Shown piece by piece: positions 33,370 to 46,151 of a stretch of DNA of 64,000 bases. The position numbers were made by a program, and so were the translations under genes. Source of the stretch: Vicia villosa (lineage: Eukaryota > Streptophyta > Magnoliopsida > Fabales > Fabaceae); assembly GCF_029867415.1 (NCBI RefSeq), contig NW_026705298.1, positions 1 through 64,000 on the forward strand, in the 5' to 3' direction. Each line of letters opens with the position of its first letter. Position 1 is the stretch's first letter. The notes under the pieces are model-generated. The model did not search any database. It was given only the letters and a program-made list of their open reading frames with translations, and was not told the origin of the DNA.

Positions 33370-36300
33370 TTAGGAGTGCGAACAACAGTTGTAACTTCAA
33401 CAGCTGTCCAATAGTGGCGAACCCCATTGTGCACTAGGTAATCTGGAACCTTAGGCTTAAGCTGGCCTGTGGTAGGTCTTGATTTACCAACCACTGTCTT
33501 TGCAACACTCAGATGATCTTCTTCTACTTCAGCAGACTGAGCGGTGTGAGCATACCCATTCCCAAGTGGAGTATGTCGAACTTTCTTTTTAGGAAACTTC
33601 CAATCTTCTGAATGGAGAGACTCGTTGTCGGAGACACTTTCGAGATCATCCTCTTCTGTATTTTGGTCTTGCTCTTCTCCCAAGATGGCATTGACTAGGT
33701 ATGTGAACTCTAGATCTATAGCCTCGGAAGGTGACTTGGGGATATAATCCTCAATGATGACTTCACTAGTTGATGATGATGAATAGCAAGGGTTATATAT
33801 CTCTTTTGGCTGAGTAAAGTACTCGTAATCAACGTCCCATCCCGTTGGAACAATATCTTCAAAAGAGGTTTTTGAACTTTCAGGGGCGGAGTATTTCACC
33901 ATGTAGTCGAATTTTCCGCTTGGTTCTCCTAATGTATCCCAGGTTTCTTTGGGGATAGGAGGAACCTCTTCTGATGATCCATGACTTCTGGTGGTGAAGC
34001 TGTTTGTAACTTCGTCACTGCTTGATTGAGTCTTACTTTCAGATCCTTTAGTTGGATAACAGCAAAGTGGTTCAGACTCTGATAGGGAGACGTATCCTGA
34101 TTTTTTAAGATAGGATAGCCATTCCTCTTCATCGGTGTTTTCCGTACCGATGGTATTGACTGCTTGTTGAACAAGTTGAAGAAAACCTCCGCTGTGGAAA
34201 GTTTCTTGATTTGGAAGAACTACCTCAATTCCTGGAATAGTCTTTGATGATGTTGGAAAGAATCCAACTCCTGTTTTGTTCTTGTTGTTGGTAGGAATAT
34301 TAATGTGCCCCCAACCACTGGTAGTGCCATCCTTTATAACTTGGACTGCATCTTTGTAAGAAGAAATAGACGCTGCTTTCTCCTTTCCTTTTTCTTTGTC
34401 CAAGGAAAGTGCTTGGAATTTAGTTCCAACGACTTTTTTTGGTTCTATGTCGGAGAATGATGACAGGTTGCTGACGATCAGAGCTCGTTCTCCACACACG
34501 GTTACCAATTTGTCATTTCTTATGAATTTCAGTTTCTGATGAAGTGTTGAAGTAATTGCCCCAGCCTCATGAATCCATGGGCGACCTAGCAAACAACTGT
34601 ATTGTGCTGGAATATCCATAACTTGAAAAGTGATTTTGAACGTCTGAGGTCCAATAGTTATGGGAAGATCCACTTCTCCAAAAACTATCTTCCTTGATCC
34701 ATCAAACACTTTGACGATTACATGGCTTTCCCTTAGCGGGTAATCTTTGAAAGATAATCTTGACAATGTTGATTTAGGCATGACGTTGAGAGAGGATCTG
34801 TTGTCTATCAGGACTCCTGTGAGTGTATTACCCATGCAGTCAACTGAGATGTGAAGTGGAAGATTATGGTCCACTCCTTCTTCAGGAAGATCTTCGTCAC
34901 AGAAACTTAGGTTAGTTCCCGCGAAGATGTTGGAAACGATGTTGTCGAATTGGCTTACTGTAACGCCAGGTTCTACAAAAGCTTGTTCCAAAACTTTCTG
35001 TAGAGCTTCCCTATGAGCTTCAGAACTCAATAGCAGGGAAAGAACAGATATCCTAGACGGAGTATGTAGCAATTGATCTACAATGTTGTATTCACTCCTC
35101 TGGATTAATTTCAAGATCTCATCATTTTCTTTCGCTTGAACAACATTGGTCGGATGATTGTCTTGCCTATGTGGTGCTTCTTCCGAAGGTTTCTCCACAT
35201 TTTCTGTAGTTCTGTTGAAGACTCGTCCACTTCTGGTGACTCAACTAACATCAGCAATGTTGACAACAGACAATAATGGTATTTCCTTACCATTTTCAAT
35301 GAATGTAGCGTTGTACTTGTATGGTATAGCCTTGCTGGACTCATACGGTACAGGACCTGGTAAGTAGATGACTAATGGAGCAATTGTTGTTTTCCTGCTG
35401 TCATACTTGACTTGCATTGGTTAAACTTGATTAATTTGAGGAGATACGGTAAAGACTTCGTCATCTTCTCTGTTGGCAAGAACTGTAATGGTATTATCAT
35501 CCATCAGTTTCTGAATGTCGTTGCGAACGCGCAAACATCCTCGTGAATTTCTTCGACAGATTCTGCATCTACTGTAAGCGTGGAAATTTGTTCCAAAGTA
35601 GGCAAGTCCATTTAAAGTCTTATGGAACCTGACTACCGATCCTTCTAGGTCTTCAACTTTGTAGATTTTGTATTCTCCTGGACATCCTTGAACCATGTTG
35701 ATGTCGCACTCAGTTCTGACTCGGATATGTTGAATCCATCCTAAGTCCATTTGTTCTTGTAATGCAGTTTGAACTACGGCACATCCTTGATTATTCTTTG
35801 GACAAATATCACATGCGAAGTAGTTGTGAGGTGGTACGTGACCGTATCCAGCTTGTCTAGCGTGCATCTTGACGAGATTTTCCCCTATCTGACGAATGTC
35901 GTAGATTTGAATGACGTTGGGGTGCTGATCTATCAAATTCACTGAAGCTTCTTTATGCTGCGGCAAAGGATTTACTTGGACGTTTGGATTAGTATCTTTG
36001 AAGGATAGCATTCCGCTCTTCACTAATCGTTGGACGTCAATTTTGAAATGAAGACAACTCCCAATGTTGTGACCTGGTGCCCCCTGATGATAGGGGCAAG
36101 ATTGGTCAGCCTTGAACCAATGTGCTGATTCATTTGCAGGATTTGGAGGGCTCTTTGTCTGAATGAGTCCTTTTTTCAGTAGTGTTGGAAATAATTCCGC
36201 ATACGGCATTCGTATTGGGTCAAATGGAGGATACCTTTGAACCCGATTGTTGTAATTTGGAGGTCGAACCTGCTGCTGAGGTTGCTGCGACCCTTGTTGA

Positions 36301-37577
36301 ATTGGTTGTTGCAAAATCTGAGGTTGATAAGCTGGCGCTGAGTTGACAACCGGAGTTATTGTAGAAACTTGAGGTTGTAACCTCTTTCTGATTTTGTGTA
36401 AGACATTGCTGACATCTTGATCCTTTTTCTTCTGGAAAGAACTTCCATACTTCCTTGGACCAATAGAAGATTCTGGTTCTTTGTTCAAACGACCTTCTCG
36501 AACTGCTTCTTCTAAGCGTACACCCATGTTTACCATCTCAGTAAAGTCACTTGGTGCACTTGCAACCATTCGTCCGTAGTAAAATGGACTCAAAGTCTTG
36601 AGATAGATTTTTGTCATTTCTTTCTCTTCAAGTGGTGGACATATTTGAGCAGCTACTTCACGCCATCTCTGAGCGTATTCCTTGAAGCTTTCTCTATCCT
36701 TTTGAGTCATGGCCTGGAGTTGATCTCTGTCAGGAGCCATATCCAGATTGTACTTATACTGTTTGACGAAGGCCTCTCCGAGGTCTCGAAAAGTGCGAAT
36801 CTCTGAACTGTCCAAGTTCATGTACCATTTGAGTGCAGCACCAGTCAGGCTGTCTTGAAAATAATGAATGAGTAATTGTTGATTATCAGTCTGAGTTGAC
36901 ATCCTTCGAGCGTACATCACGAGGTGACTTTGTGGTCATGAATTCCCTTTGTACTTCTCGAATTCTGGTACTTTGAATTTGTGAGGAATCTTAACATTTG
37001 GAACCAGACAGAGGTCTGCAGCATTCTTTCCAAATAGATCTTGTCCTCGGAGAGTCTTGAGTTCCTTCTGCATTTGCAGAAACTGTTCTTGGAACTCGTC
37101 CAATCTTTCATACACGCCAGTGTCCTCACTGTGAGCGTGATGATATACTTGTCCATCATGTGGAGGAAAAGTATGCATAATGGGCTGTGGAGAAGTCATG
37201 ACAGCAGATCTTGGAATCTCAGCATTCTGTTGCGCGAAACCCATTGCCGTTGCTCTTGGAACTTCAATTTCCAGAGGTTTGTAACCCTCCGGTGGTTGCA
37301 TCTCTATTGTAGCTCTTGGAACTTCAGAACTTGGTGGTATGTACCCTTCTGGAATAAAGTTATACGGCATGCCCCAAGGTCGGTTGGGTGGCATGGTATA
37401 CTGAGGAATAGGAGTAGAAACAATCTCGGAAACCACAGTCCTTTGTGGTTCTTCTGGCGTTGGTCGATTCTGTGCAACTACCAGGGCTTCTACCATACTA
37501 TTGAGCCTTTCAATAGCATCTTTGAGAGTAGAAACCTCTTCTCTGAGTTCTCCATTCTCTTGCTCAAAGTCTTCCAT
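33366..37577 (-). pseudogene. E2 gag-protease with three nonsense codons
   Basis: One reading frame from ATG 37577 to TAG 33366 (1404 codons) holds an N-terminal coiled coil (EDFEQENGELREEV), the capsid-like region (KWYMNLDSSEIRTFRDLGEA), a zinc-knuckle-like SCPYHQGAPGHNIGSC, and two copies of a CxIC-x6-C motif (near 35820 and 35560). The aspartic protease follows (GVLIDNRSSLNVM). Stops interrupt it at 36936-36938 (TGC to TGA), 35421-35423 (GAA to TAA) and 35241-35243 (CGA to TGA), judged against E3. No frameshift is seen. The protease motif has Arg where the family has Gly (DNR for DNG/DTG/DSG); E3 shares this. Confidence 0.9.
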
Positions 37578-37866
37578 TCTTTTCTTGCGACTTGAACGAG
37601 TGTTGTATGGATGAGACAGCTTGAAAGTCTTGGTTCACCTCCTTCTCCTCCTCTCTTTCTGGAGAAAGGAAAGTGACTATTAGATCCGCGACAATTCTCG
37701 CGTCAGTGCGTACGATTAAAGTGATGCATGATGTGCAATTAGGTTAATATTTTTCAAGGAAACACCATAATTACGTTATGAAACATCAAACTTTTATTAA
37801 TTAAGCGAAAACGCCGTTTTTTACACACTTTGAAAAAGAAATACAGAGAAACTGAGAGAAAGGACT
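37578..37866 (-). other. Spacer between ORF1 and gag in E2
   Basis: Same non-coding spacer as in E0, with a pyrimidine-rich tract. No gene. Confidence 0.7.
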
Positions 37867-39303
37867 CTAAAACTTTGATGGAGAGCCGACTTCACGTTCT
37901 AACATCTTCTTCTGTTTCTTGAGCTGAGCGTTCTCTGACGTGAGTTGATCGATGATCCAGGAAGCAGGAGGGATATGATGAGAAAGTGACGATTGTGTCA
38001 CTTGTCGATCGAGTACTTCAAGTAACTCATCCTTCCTTCTTAGGATGTTATGAATCTCAACGTTTTCCGTGTTGACGATTCGATACTTGTTCCTCCAAGC
38101 ATTCCTTTCTTGGCATACCTTGTTCAATGCTTCTTGCAGTTTTTCAACATCAGTGGAGAAAAGGTATATTGGTTCCCTTAGGGGAATAGGTTCTTGACGT
38201 TGAAATGGCATCCTGAGCTTGAATGCTCTGACGCGTACCCATTGAAGGTAAGGATCCAGGGATATGCAAAGATGTTTTCCTAACAATCTTCTCCCTTTGC
38301 TGTGAACGAGACGCCAGGCTTGGACAATTTCCTTCTTCAGCATGTTGCCATGATCGTCGATGTTCTTGAAGAACAGACCCTCCAATTGAATAATGCTTGG
38401 TATATTTTTCATGGGATAGTCGTATTGACGACGGGCTAAAGCTGGATTGTAACTGATTCCTCCCTTAGTTCCAATAAGGGGTACGTTGGGAAAACTTCCA
38501 CAACTGAAGATGATCTTGGTTTCGTCGCTGTCAGGACTACACCACTCAATGTCCGTATGAGTGAGGGACATGATTTTCTGTGACCAGTAAAGGCCATCCC
38601 TCATGTTCCAGAAAGTGCTAGACTTTGGCAGGTGCGAGACGAACCATTCGTATAACAACGGTACACAGCATGTGATTAATCCTCCTCGCTGCAGGTTTCT
38701 TGAATGTATAGAGTGATAATCATCCGCAAGCAAGGTTGGAACTGGATTTCCAATTAAGAAGATCTTAATTGCGTTAATGTCGAAGAAATCGTTAATGTTA
38801 GGGAACAAAAACAATCCGTAGATAAGCAATGCCAAGATTTCCTCAAAAGCACTCATATCTTGGATGCTGACGAAGTACCGAGCTTGATCAAATAGGAATT
38901 TGGAGGGCAATCCTTGAATTCCTCCTCTACTCACCATATGAGTTCTGATGTCGACTACGTTCAAAGGAGTAGTTGCAGCAATGATAATGTCGTCAGGATT
39001 CTTTTCCAAACCGGAGTCCGGATCTTGCGCGTACACGGGTATTCCAATCAGACGAAAGTACTCCTCCAACGTAGGCATGAGTTGATAATCTGGAAAGGTG
39101 AAACAGTGATACGTTGGATCGTAAAACTGTACCAATGTGGGAAGGATCCCATCCACAATGTTGGTATCGAGCAAAGGCAGAGGTTTTCCATACTTCTCCT
39201 TGAAAGCCTGGGGGTTGACCACCAGTTTTCCGAGCTTTCCCAGTTCCTCGACCTTGGGAATCTTGAAGGTGTATTTCCTAGCTCTCTTTCTTCCGTAATC
39301 CAT
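37867..39303 (-). CDS. Ogre ORF1 protein of E2 (478 aa)
   Basis: Same length and domain order as the E0 protein: basic start MDYGRKRARKY, plant-mobile-domain-like segment (DPTYHCFTFPDYQLMPTLEE), charged coiled-coil end. Differs from E0 by scattered substitutions such as PLPLLDTNIVDG for LLPLLNTNMVDG. Open throughout, although gag-pol of the same copy carries four stops. It could be translated if LTR2 is active, since LTR2 keeps its TATA box. Confidence 0.87.
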   Translation of the reverse strand: MDYGRKRARKYTFKIPKVEELGKLGKLVVNPQAFKEKYGKPLPLLDTNIVDGILPTLVQFYDPTYHCFTFPDYQLMPTLEEYFRLIGIPVYAQDPDSGLEKNPDDIIIAATTPLNVVDIRTHMVSRGGIQGLPSKFLFDQARYFVSIQDMSAFEEILALLIYGLFLFPNINDFFDINAIKIFLIGNPVPTLLADDYHSIHSRNLQRGGLITCCVPLLYEWFVSHLPKSSTFWNMRDGLYWSQKIMSLTHTDIEWCSPDSDETKIIFSCGSFPNVPLIGTKGGISYNPALARRQYDYPMKNIPSIIQLEGLFFKNIDDHGNMLKKEIVQAWRLVHSKGRRLLGKHLCISLDPYLQWVRVRAFKLRMPFQRQEPIPLREPIYLFSTDVEKLQEALNKVCQERNAWRNKYRIVNTENVEIHNILRRKDELLEVLDRQVTQSSLSHHIPPASWIIDQLTSENAQLKKQKKMLEREVGSPSKF

Positions 39304-40117
39304 GATATAGATCCTTAAGTCCTTTCTCCGTTTCTCTCTTTCTATGAAGTTTAAAACGTTCGTTATTTAGTTTCCTTGAAAAACGACTCGAAAAAGACTT
39401 TTTTTGTTTTTTAGTTGTTATTAATGAATGATGCATGAATGCATGAATGCACACACAAGAGTTTTTAAACAAACATGGCGTAGAAGGGTATAGTGGTCAT
39501 GAAGTCAAAACGCAAACCTCGCCCCAATGGTAAACTAAGGATAAGGATTTTTGTACCTGTAGAACGGGTTCTAGGGGTGTCAGAGCTTTTGCTCAATCTT
39601 AAAGATACGTTGACTGGTATATATAAGAGAGTTTTCTCTGAGTGTAGTATCTGCGTGACAATTACTTTCGTAATCACCGCTCTACGTCCTAACAAAAGGC
39701 TTTAAGTGGGGTTAATGTGTTTCTAGGTCCTCCTGGTACAAATCAGTCTCGGAATGCATTGGCGCAGTTAATCACAACCAGCCAGGCGAATCCCAAGAGT
39801 AGAATTGTGAACCAAGATTAGAGGGTCTTCACCGGGAAGACATCCTCCATCCTATCTTATGTTGCACTCAAATCCGGGTATATGATTTCTCACCACAAGG
39901 GGGAATCAAGCCCTTTCCCGATACAGAATAAACAAAATAAACAAATATATATGCAACAAAAACATGAAATGACACAGAGGTTAGGCAGGACCTCTCTTGT
40001 TTGAGGGGGAATTTGGCATCCCTAATTCCTCATTGGGGGCTGGACCAGCACAGGTCAACCATTGGTTTGGATGAAAAACCAAGGTTATTACTTTCCCCAG
40101 CAGAGTCGCCATTTTTC
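39304..40117 (-). other. 5' leader of E2 with PBS (40095-40111)
   Basis: Untranslated leader with the PBS TGGCGACTCTGCTGGGG at 40095-40111 and one class III stem-loop (about 39820-39850, GAGG/CCTC arms). The plus-strand ORF at 39493-39705 is antisense and treated as chance. Confidence 0.75.
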
Positions 40118-42565
40118 TGTGGTGTCGTTTTGTTTACCTCCCCGTTTCACTTGGGAGGACGGCACGCTAGACCCTTCACGCGAAATTTGGAAGGAGAATG
40201 CGCCCGTGGTGGGATGAATTTTGTTTCAGTTCTTCCTACGATATCACACGAACTTTCTTATTTGTCCTACGAGTAGGAAAGGGGAAAAAAGATCTCAACT
40301 AAACCCTAGGAGTTTGCTAAGTGTGGGGATTCACCTAGACTAGAAATTCTGGAGTCCGGGGGGTCGGTTATACATAGGGAAGAGTTTAAGCACCCTATAT
40401 ATCTGTAGTACTCTACAGGAACCTTCTCTGTGTCATTTAAGTTTGTGTTTGCTAATGATTATTGGGGAAGTTTCTCCTTTGTGTTAGGAGAAGGAATTGA
40501 ATTGATTAAAAGGAAAACAGACAGACAGACAGACAGACTATTTTTGGTATTTTATTAGCTCGCTGAGATTCCTTGTGAACCTCATGCCTACATATCCCTA
40601 ATGGAAGTCAGAGCTTAATGTAGTTCGGGGAACTAATTAATTATTAATGATTTTTGGGTGCCTTGCTTGAAGCTCAAGGTTGAAGCTTGAATTAAATCTC
40701 TGTTTACAGTAAAGAGACATGAAATCATCTTTACAGAGAGGTATCTATACTATTCCACCACAAACATCTTAAGAGTGACAGAAAAGCTAAAAAATGATGT
40801 TTTAAAAAGAGAGGGAGTCTACTTGGTTGATCAAGTATGACGGCCAATATGTTTCTGGATATGACAGCTAACATGCCTCTTGAATGAAAGATTCTCAACC
40901 AAATTAGGGAAAGTTGTACAAGTCCGGGACGCTGGCCAGAGCATGCTTTTCATGAGTCCTAAATGGGAGAATGTTTGAAATGATTATTTGTTATGATTAT
41001 TTTGAAATGATTGTTTGTTTGTGGAGAGATAGTAAAAATACCTACCTATGAAGATGAGCTATGCCTATCTACTGTTTGAAAGATTTGATTTTTTAGCTGG
41101 CTTGAATGAGGCCCAAGCTTGAGGCTTTTTGATTGATTTATTATTGACTCTGGGAGATAACTCCACTGGGGAATATTTACAAGGAATTTTTGTGTTCTGT
41201 ACAAAGCCCAGAATTGAGGCTGACTCTATTTGGAGAGTGATTATTTGATGGATTTTATTTGGGTGTTCTGTACAAAGCCCAGAATTAAGGCTGACTCTAG
41301 CTAGGGAAAACATTATTTTCTGCCTTGTATGAAGCCCAAGGTTGTGGCTGACTGAGTATGAATGACTCAAATGGGGAAAAGATCCTAGATGTTAGGAATC
41401 TTTGACACATGAAATATGGTTTATCTGCCTTGTACAAAGCCCAAGGTTGTGGCTACTGAATGATGAAGGACTCACTGAGGGAGACTCTATTATCTGCCTT
41501 GTACAATGCCCAAGGTTGAGGCTGACTCTTAACAGGGGAATTTATTTGTTTTGGTGCCTTGTATGAAGCCCAAGGTTGAGGCTAACTGTTTTTTTGTTGG
41601 GTTTTGACTCTACTGGAGAGGTTATTTATTTAAAAGACTGATTTTTGGAAGCTAACCCTTTCCAGGGATTTTGACTCAGCTGGTGAGTTTATCTTTTTTA
41701 AGAATGAGGTTTTTGGAAGCTAACCCTTTCCAGGGGTTTTATTCTGTTGGAGAATTTGTCTTTTGAAAAGAATGATTTTTGGAAGCTAACCCTTTCCAGG
41801 GAATTTGACTTTTTAAACAGATTTTGGAGGCTAACCCTTTCCAGGGGATTTTGTTAAAAATGAAGGAATTAATGGAGGCTAACCCTTTCCAGGGGATTTA
41901 ACTTTTTATTGACAGATTTTGGAGGCTAACCCTTTCCAGGGGATTTTGAATGATGGCAGAAAGATTATCTAATTGAGACTTCTTGTTTAAAGCCCAAGAT
42001 GAAGGCTGACACTTGTTGAGAATAAGCAAATATGGATCCTAGACTCTGCTAAGGAAGATTAATGAAGATAAGGGTGACAGAGACTGTCCATGTCTCTCAT
42101 TCCAAAAGGTGTGCTCAATATGAGATTGAGACAATCTTAGCTTGTTTAAAGTCTGGTTTAAATTGGAAGAAACTCACCAGGGTATGTTAAAAGGTGACTA
42201 AAGACCTGTTCCTATGTTTATAAGAAACCTGATGGGTCCTTGTATACAAGCTCAAGAGGAGCTGGAAAATGCTTTTAAGAAGCCTGTGGGTCCTTGTACA
42301 AAGCCCAAGAGGAGGCTAATCGAGGGTCCTTGTTATAGCACAAGAGAAAGCTATGTGGTTTTGAACTTATTTTGGCTCTAAGCAAATGGGTAAGAGGTTT
42401 CACCGAGAATAATTCCTCTTGGGTGGATGTGTCCCAGTTTTTGGATTCTAAGGTTTTTGCCAAGATGTTTCACCGGGAATAATTCCTCTTGGGGGTTTGA
42501 ACTACAGATCTCTAATTAGGAAAGAGCCTTCACCGGGAAGACATTCTCAATCCTAGGCCATATTC

Positions 42566-42568
<3 letters not shown>

Positions 42569-42619
<51 letters not shown>
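42569..42619. repeat. Expanded (AT)n microsatellite in LTR2
   Basis: About 24 AT repeats, where LTR3 (23673-23688) and LTR0 (5908-5919) have roughly 6-8. It lies between two class III stem-loops. Confidence 0.9.
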
Positions 42620-42622
<3 letters not shown>

Positions 42623-43322
42623 TAACTATCCTAGGGTTTACACTCAAACGTAGTTCTAAACAATATATGCACAGTTTATATTTGACAGTAATTTAAACAA
42701 AGACTGTAAATTGAACGCTTGTAAAGCCTAACCTGGATGGAGTGGAGGCCTTTGAAGAAGTATATACAGTGCCTCACCATTAATTGATGGATAACAGTTG
42801 AATATATATATATTATAAACAGTTAATGGTTTTTGAAAACAGAAGAAGTGAAGATGGACATAAGTCACATAGGTATCTGAAGAGTTTCACCGGGAATAAT
42901 GCCCTTCAAATACCAGAAGAATGTTTTGAAAACAGAAAGAAGTTTTTGAAGATACAGTTTTAAAAATTGACAAAAGTCAACTTAATTAAAGTACAGACAA
43001 AATCTATACCTAATTAAGACCTAGATAATTAGGATTTTTAATACTAAAACACTTATGAAATATTAGGTTTTGAAATCTTAATAAAACATATATTAAAATA
43101 TATTTTAAAACACTTTAAAATAATACTATTTTTAACCTAATAAAAATATATAAAATAAATAATATTTTTGTGATTTTTTTGATTATTTATAAAATATATA
43201 TATATATATTAATCAATAAGTGTATGAAAAAATGAAGTAAAAATGAGTTAATTTGATAAGTTAATTAATTATATGAAGTTTGTATAAAAAAATGAATGAA
43301 AATGGGTGATAAAAAAATGGTT

Positions 43323-43398
43323 TGGCCCTAGTGAGGTTCGAACCCACGCCCCTTTGATCACACCACAAAACAATAACCAACTGAGCTGCGCGCGCAGC
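43323..43398 (-). other. tRNA-like sequence in LTR2
   Basis: Identical by eye to the LTR3 segment, with intact A-box-like AGCTCAGTTGG and B-box-like GGTTCGAACC. Confidence 0.62.
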
Positions 43399-44335
43399 TT
43401 GTTATTCATATGCATTCAAATCATTATATTTTAAATTAAGCCAGGAAATTCAAATTTTGCGCGCGCCATGTTCATCTTCTTCCTCGAGCTTCAGATTTTT
43501 CAAAATTCTAACTCTCTGGTTTCTCAACCAAATGGTGTGATGTAAACATCAATCTTGCTCCAAATTTCCTCACGAGTTCAAATATGTAACTAACATTTAT
43601 TTATATTAGCTATAACTATCTAATTTCTCAGAGAACTCTAAGAACACATGAACCCTAAATTTGAAATTAAATGACAAACAAGATGAATAAATGAATGATG
43701 ATAGAGGGTTTTCAATCCTCTGATGATGCTGAGCAAGATAGAATCGAGTTTTATCACAAATAGTACTTAAATTAAAGAGGTTGAGTTCACAAACTTACCT
43801 CTGAAACTGAAGGTCGTGTGTGTGATGGAGGACTTCTGGGCTTGTGTGAATGATCCTAAAAGCTTCCTTGGGACTCAGTGATGCTAACTGGATGTTTATT
43901 GTGGCCTGAACCCTTCTGAATTGCTCTACTCGACTCCCTCGATTTGAGCTTCAAGTGAACATGGAGGATGACGAATCTGCAGTTACAGATGAGCTGCGAC
44001 CATCTGGATAGCTCCACTACCTCCTATAGAACGTGTCTGGATGATTAGCTTTGCTTGGAACCTCCTGAATTGCTCTGTGGACCTCCAACTGCAACAGCTC
44101 CAAAGTGAAAGCAACAATGGTGTTCCTCCACTTACATAAGTGATCCAGGTGCTTGGATCACCTCAAATGAACCCTCTTGAGATGTTAGAATGCTTACTTT
44201 CCAAAGAGAAGCTCTGGTTTGAAGAAAACGATTCTTCTTGCCAAAGAACTTTGAAAAACCATAAGCATGAGGAGAGAAAGAGAAAGCAAGGAATATGGTT
44301 GCTTTGGTGTGTTTTCTGAATGAGAAAGAGCCCTC

Positions 44336-44343
44336 TATTTATA
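44336..44343 (-). promoter_or_regulatory. TATA box of LTR2
   Basis: TATAAATA on the element strand, matching LTR0 and LTR3. It would start a transcript through E2. Confidence 0.68.
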
Positions 44344-45871
44344 GGCAAATGGTTCAGTACTGATTGAGAGAGTGAGCTTTCTTAGTGAAGTGAGTTTGGT
44401 TTCTTAGCCATGAAGAAATTTCAAGGAAGTTCCAAGAGTGATCATTGCATTTTCGAGCCAGCTCCCCATCCATTGATCATATCTGATCTTAGGGAACATT
44501 TCTAGTGCAGAGTGAGCTCTAATTGGTTGGTGAGAAGATTCCTTGGGTGATTCATCAATTTGCCATAAATTCCCAAATGTAATCATTACATAATCACATG
44601 TTCTTGTTTTTAGGAATCTTCTCTAATCCTCATGCAATGATGAAATTGGATGTATGGCATGTCTTCAGATGTGTTATGGGTCGTGTAGCATCCATAAGTG
44701 AGGTCATGTGCACAAAATTGCAAAGTTCAAAATGATGCATGACCTATAATTTTACTTCATGAGGCCAACTTTGAACAAGCATAACTCCTAGCTCAAAATG
44801 AATTTGGAGAAGGTTGAGCACAATTTGGAAAGCCCTAAACATCTACTTCAAATCATTAGTTTGGAGTTTCTTCAGAATCATTTGGGAAATTTGTGAAAAA
44901 TGAGCCCAAAGTTGGATGAAAACTAGGTTAAAAACACTTAGAAAAATTTCTAAGTTTTTATAACCTAAAGCTTGAAAATTCCAAATCTCTTAAATGATTG
45001 ATTTCTTGAAAAAAGTTTCATTGTAAGATGTTGTTTTATTTTGCAAGATCTACAACTTTCATGTTGGAAATTTTTTGAGTTGTGTAGGTGAAATTTTGAG
45101 TTCCCATAATGCCCTCAAAAACCCTAATTCCCGACTTTTTGCCCCTTGATGATTCTTCATGAATTTCTTTGGTCAAATGACTTTAATATCCATATATTGA
45201 TGATATTGATCTTTGAAAGTCATGGTTTGACCAAAAATCTTAAAAGTCAAAGGTGATCCCATACAGTTGACTTTTTCCAGATAAAGTGAGATTTTGGACT
45301 TTTGTGTGGAATCAAGATCTTTTCCTCAAATGAATGATGTAAATGGGTTATATTGAGGTAGTAGAGGTTCTTGAATCATGTCTTGAGTTTTGGATCCATG
45401 CCCTGATTAAAAGTCAACTATCCAGATGAATTAGGTCAAAAACCCTAACTGTCGACCAGATGAAATTGATGACTGTGGATCTTGAATTGGAGTGTAATGT
45501 CCACTGGATCTTGTTATATGGATCATTTGAAGATGATTGAAGCCTTTAACAGATGTCTTGGAACTTATTGAGATTTCCCAAAGGTGATCCCTGATTTCAG
45601 TCCCTGATGGTCTCAAAACCCTAGATTGGTAGTCTGAGTAACCTTGAGCTCAGATGATTGCATGTCTAATCAATCATGAAGATTTTTGCATCCTATGATT
45701 GTGTTGTAGATCAATCCCTTCATTGATTGATCCTTTGCCTGAGTCTTTCTTGTCTTTGAACATCCTCGATTAAATGCCAGATGAGGAAGTGACTGCCCTA
45801 GGCATTTGTTTTGACCTGATGAAAAGCCTGAATACATGTAATCTCAGGGGGGTCAAAATTAGGGTATGACA

Positions 45872-45884
45872 GATGCCCCTATTT
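45872..45884 (-). other. Polypurine tract of E3
   Basis: Element strand AAATAGGGGCATC, next to the LTR2 end. Its presence here shows that LTR2 also acts as a 3' LTR. Confidence 0.72.
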
Positions 45885-46151
45885 AAGTTTCTTTTATCCG
45901 GAGGGAGAGAGATTGATATCTCGATCTCTCCTGCGTGAAAGAGACTTAAATATCAAGAATGCCCGTATTTTGGGCGCTCCTGAGATGTTGTAAATAAAAT
46001 CTTTGCATGAATTGATCCCATTGTCGCACTTGGCGGGGATGAGGAGACAGACTCCTGTAGAAATGCGTTATGTGAATTCTGGTGAATGGATGGCAATGTA
46101 GAATGCGTAATCCATCTTCTTTAACTAAGTGTTGATACTTAGAAAAAGGTG

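Larger units (their letters stand above)
40118..45871 (-). repeat. LTR2: shared middle LTR (5754 bp)
   Basis: 5' LTR of E2 and 3' LTR of E3. Complete, with TATA box (44336-44343), tRNA-like segment (43323-43398), class I-III stem-loops (about 40650-42910), AATAAA (40551-40556) and the conserved hairpin (about 40587-40622). One class III stem has lost pairing (CCAAGATG against CCTCTTGG near 42465-42500). It is the only complete LTR able to drive an internal copy of the composite. Confidence 0.93.
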
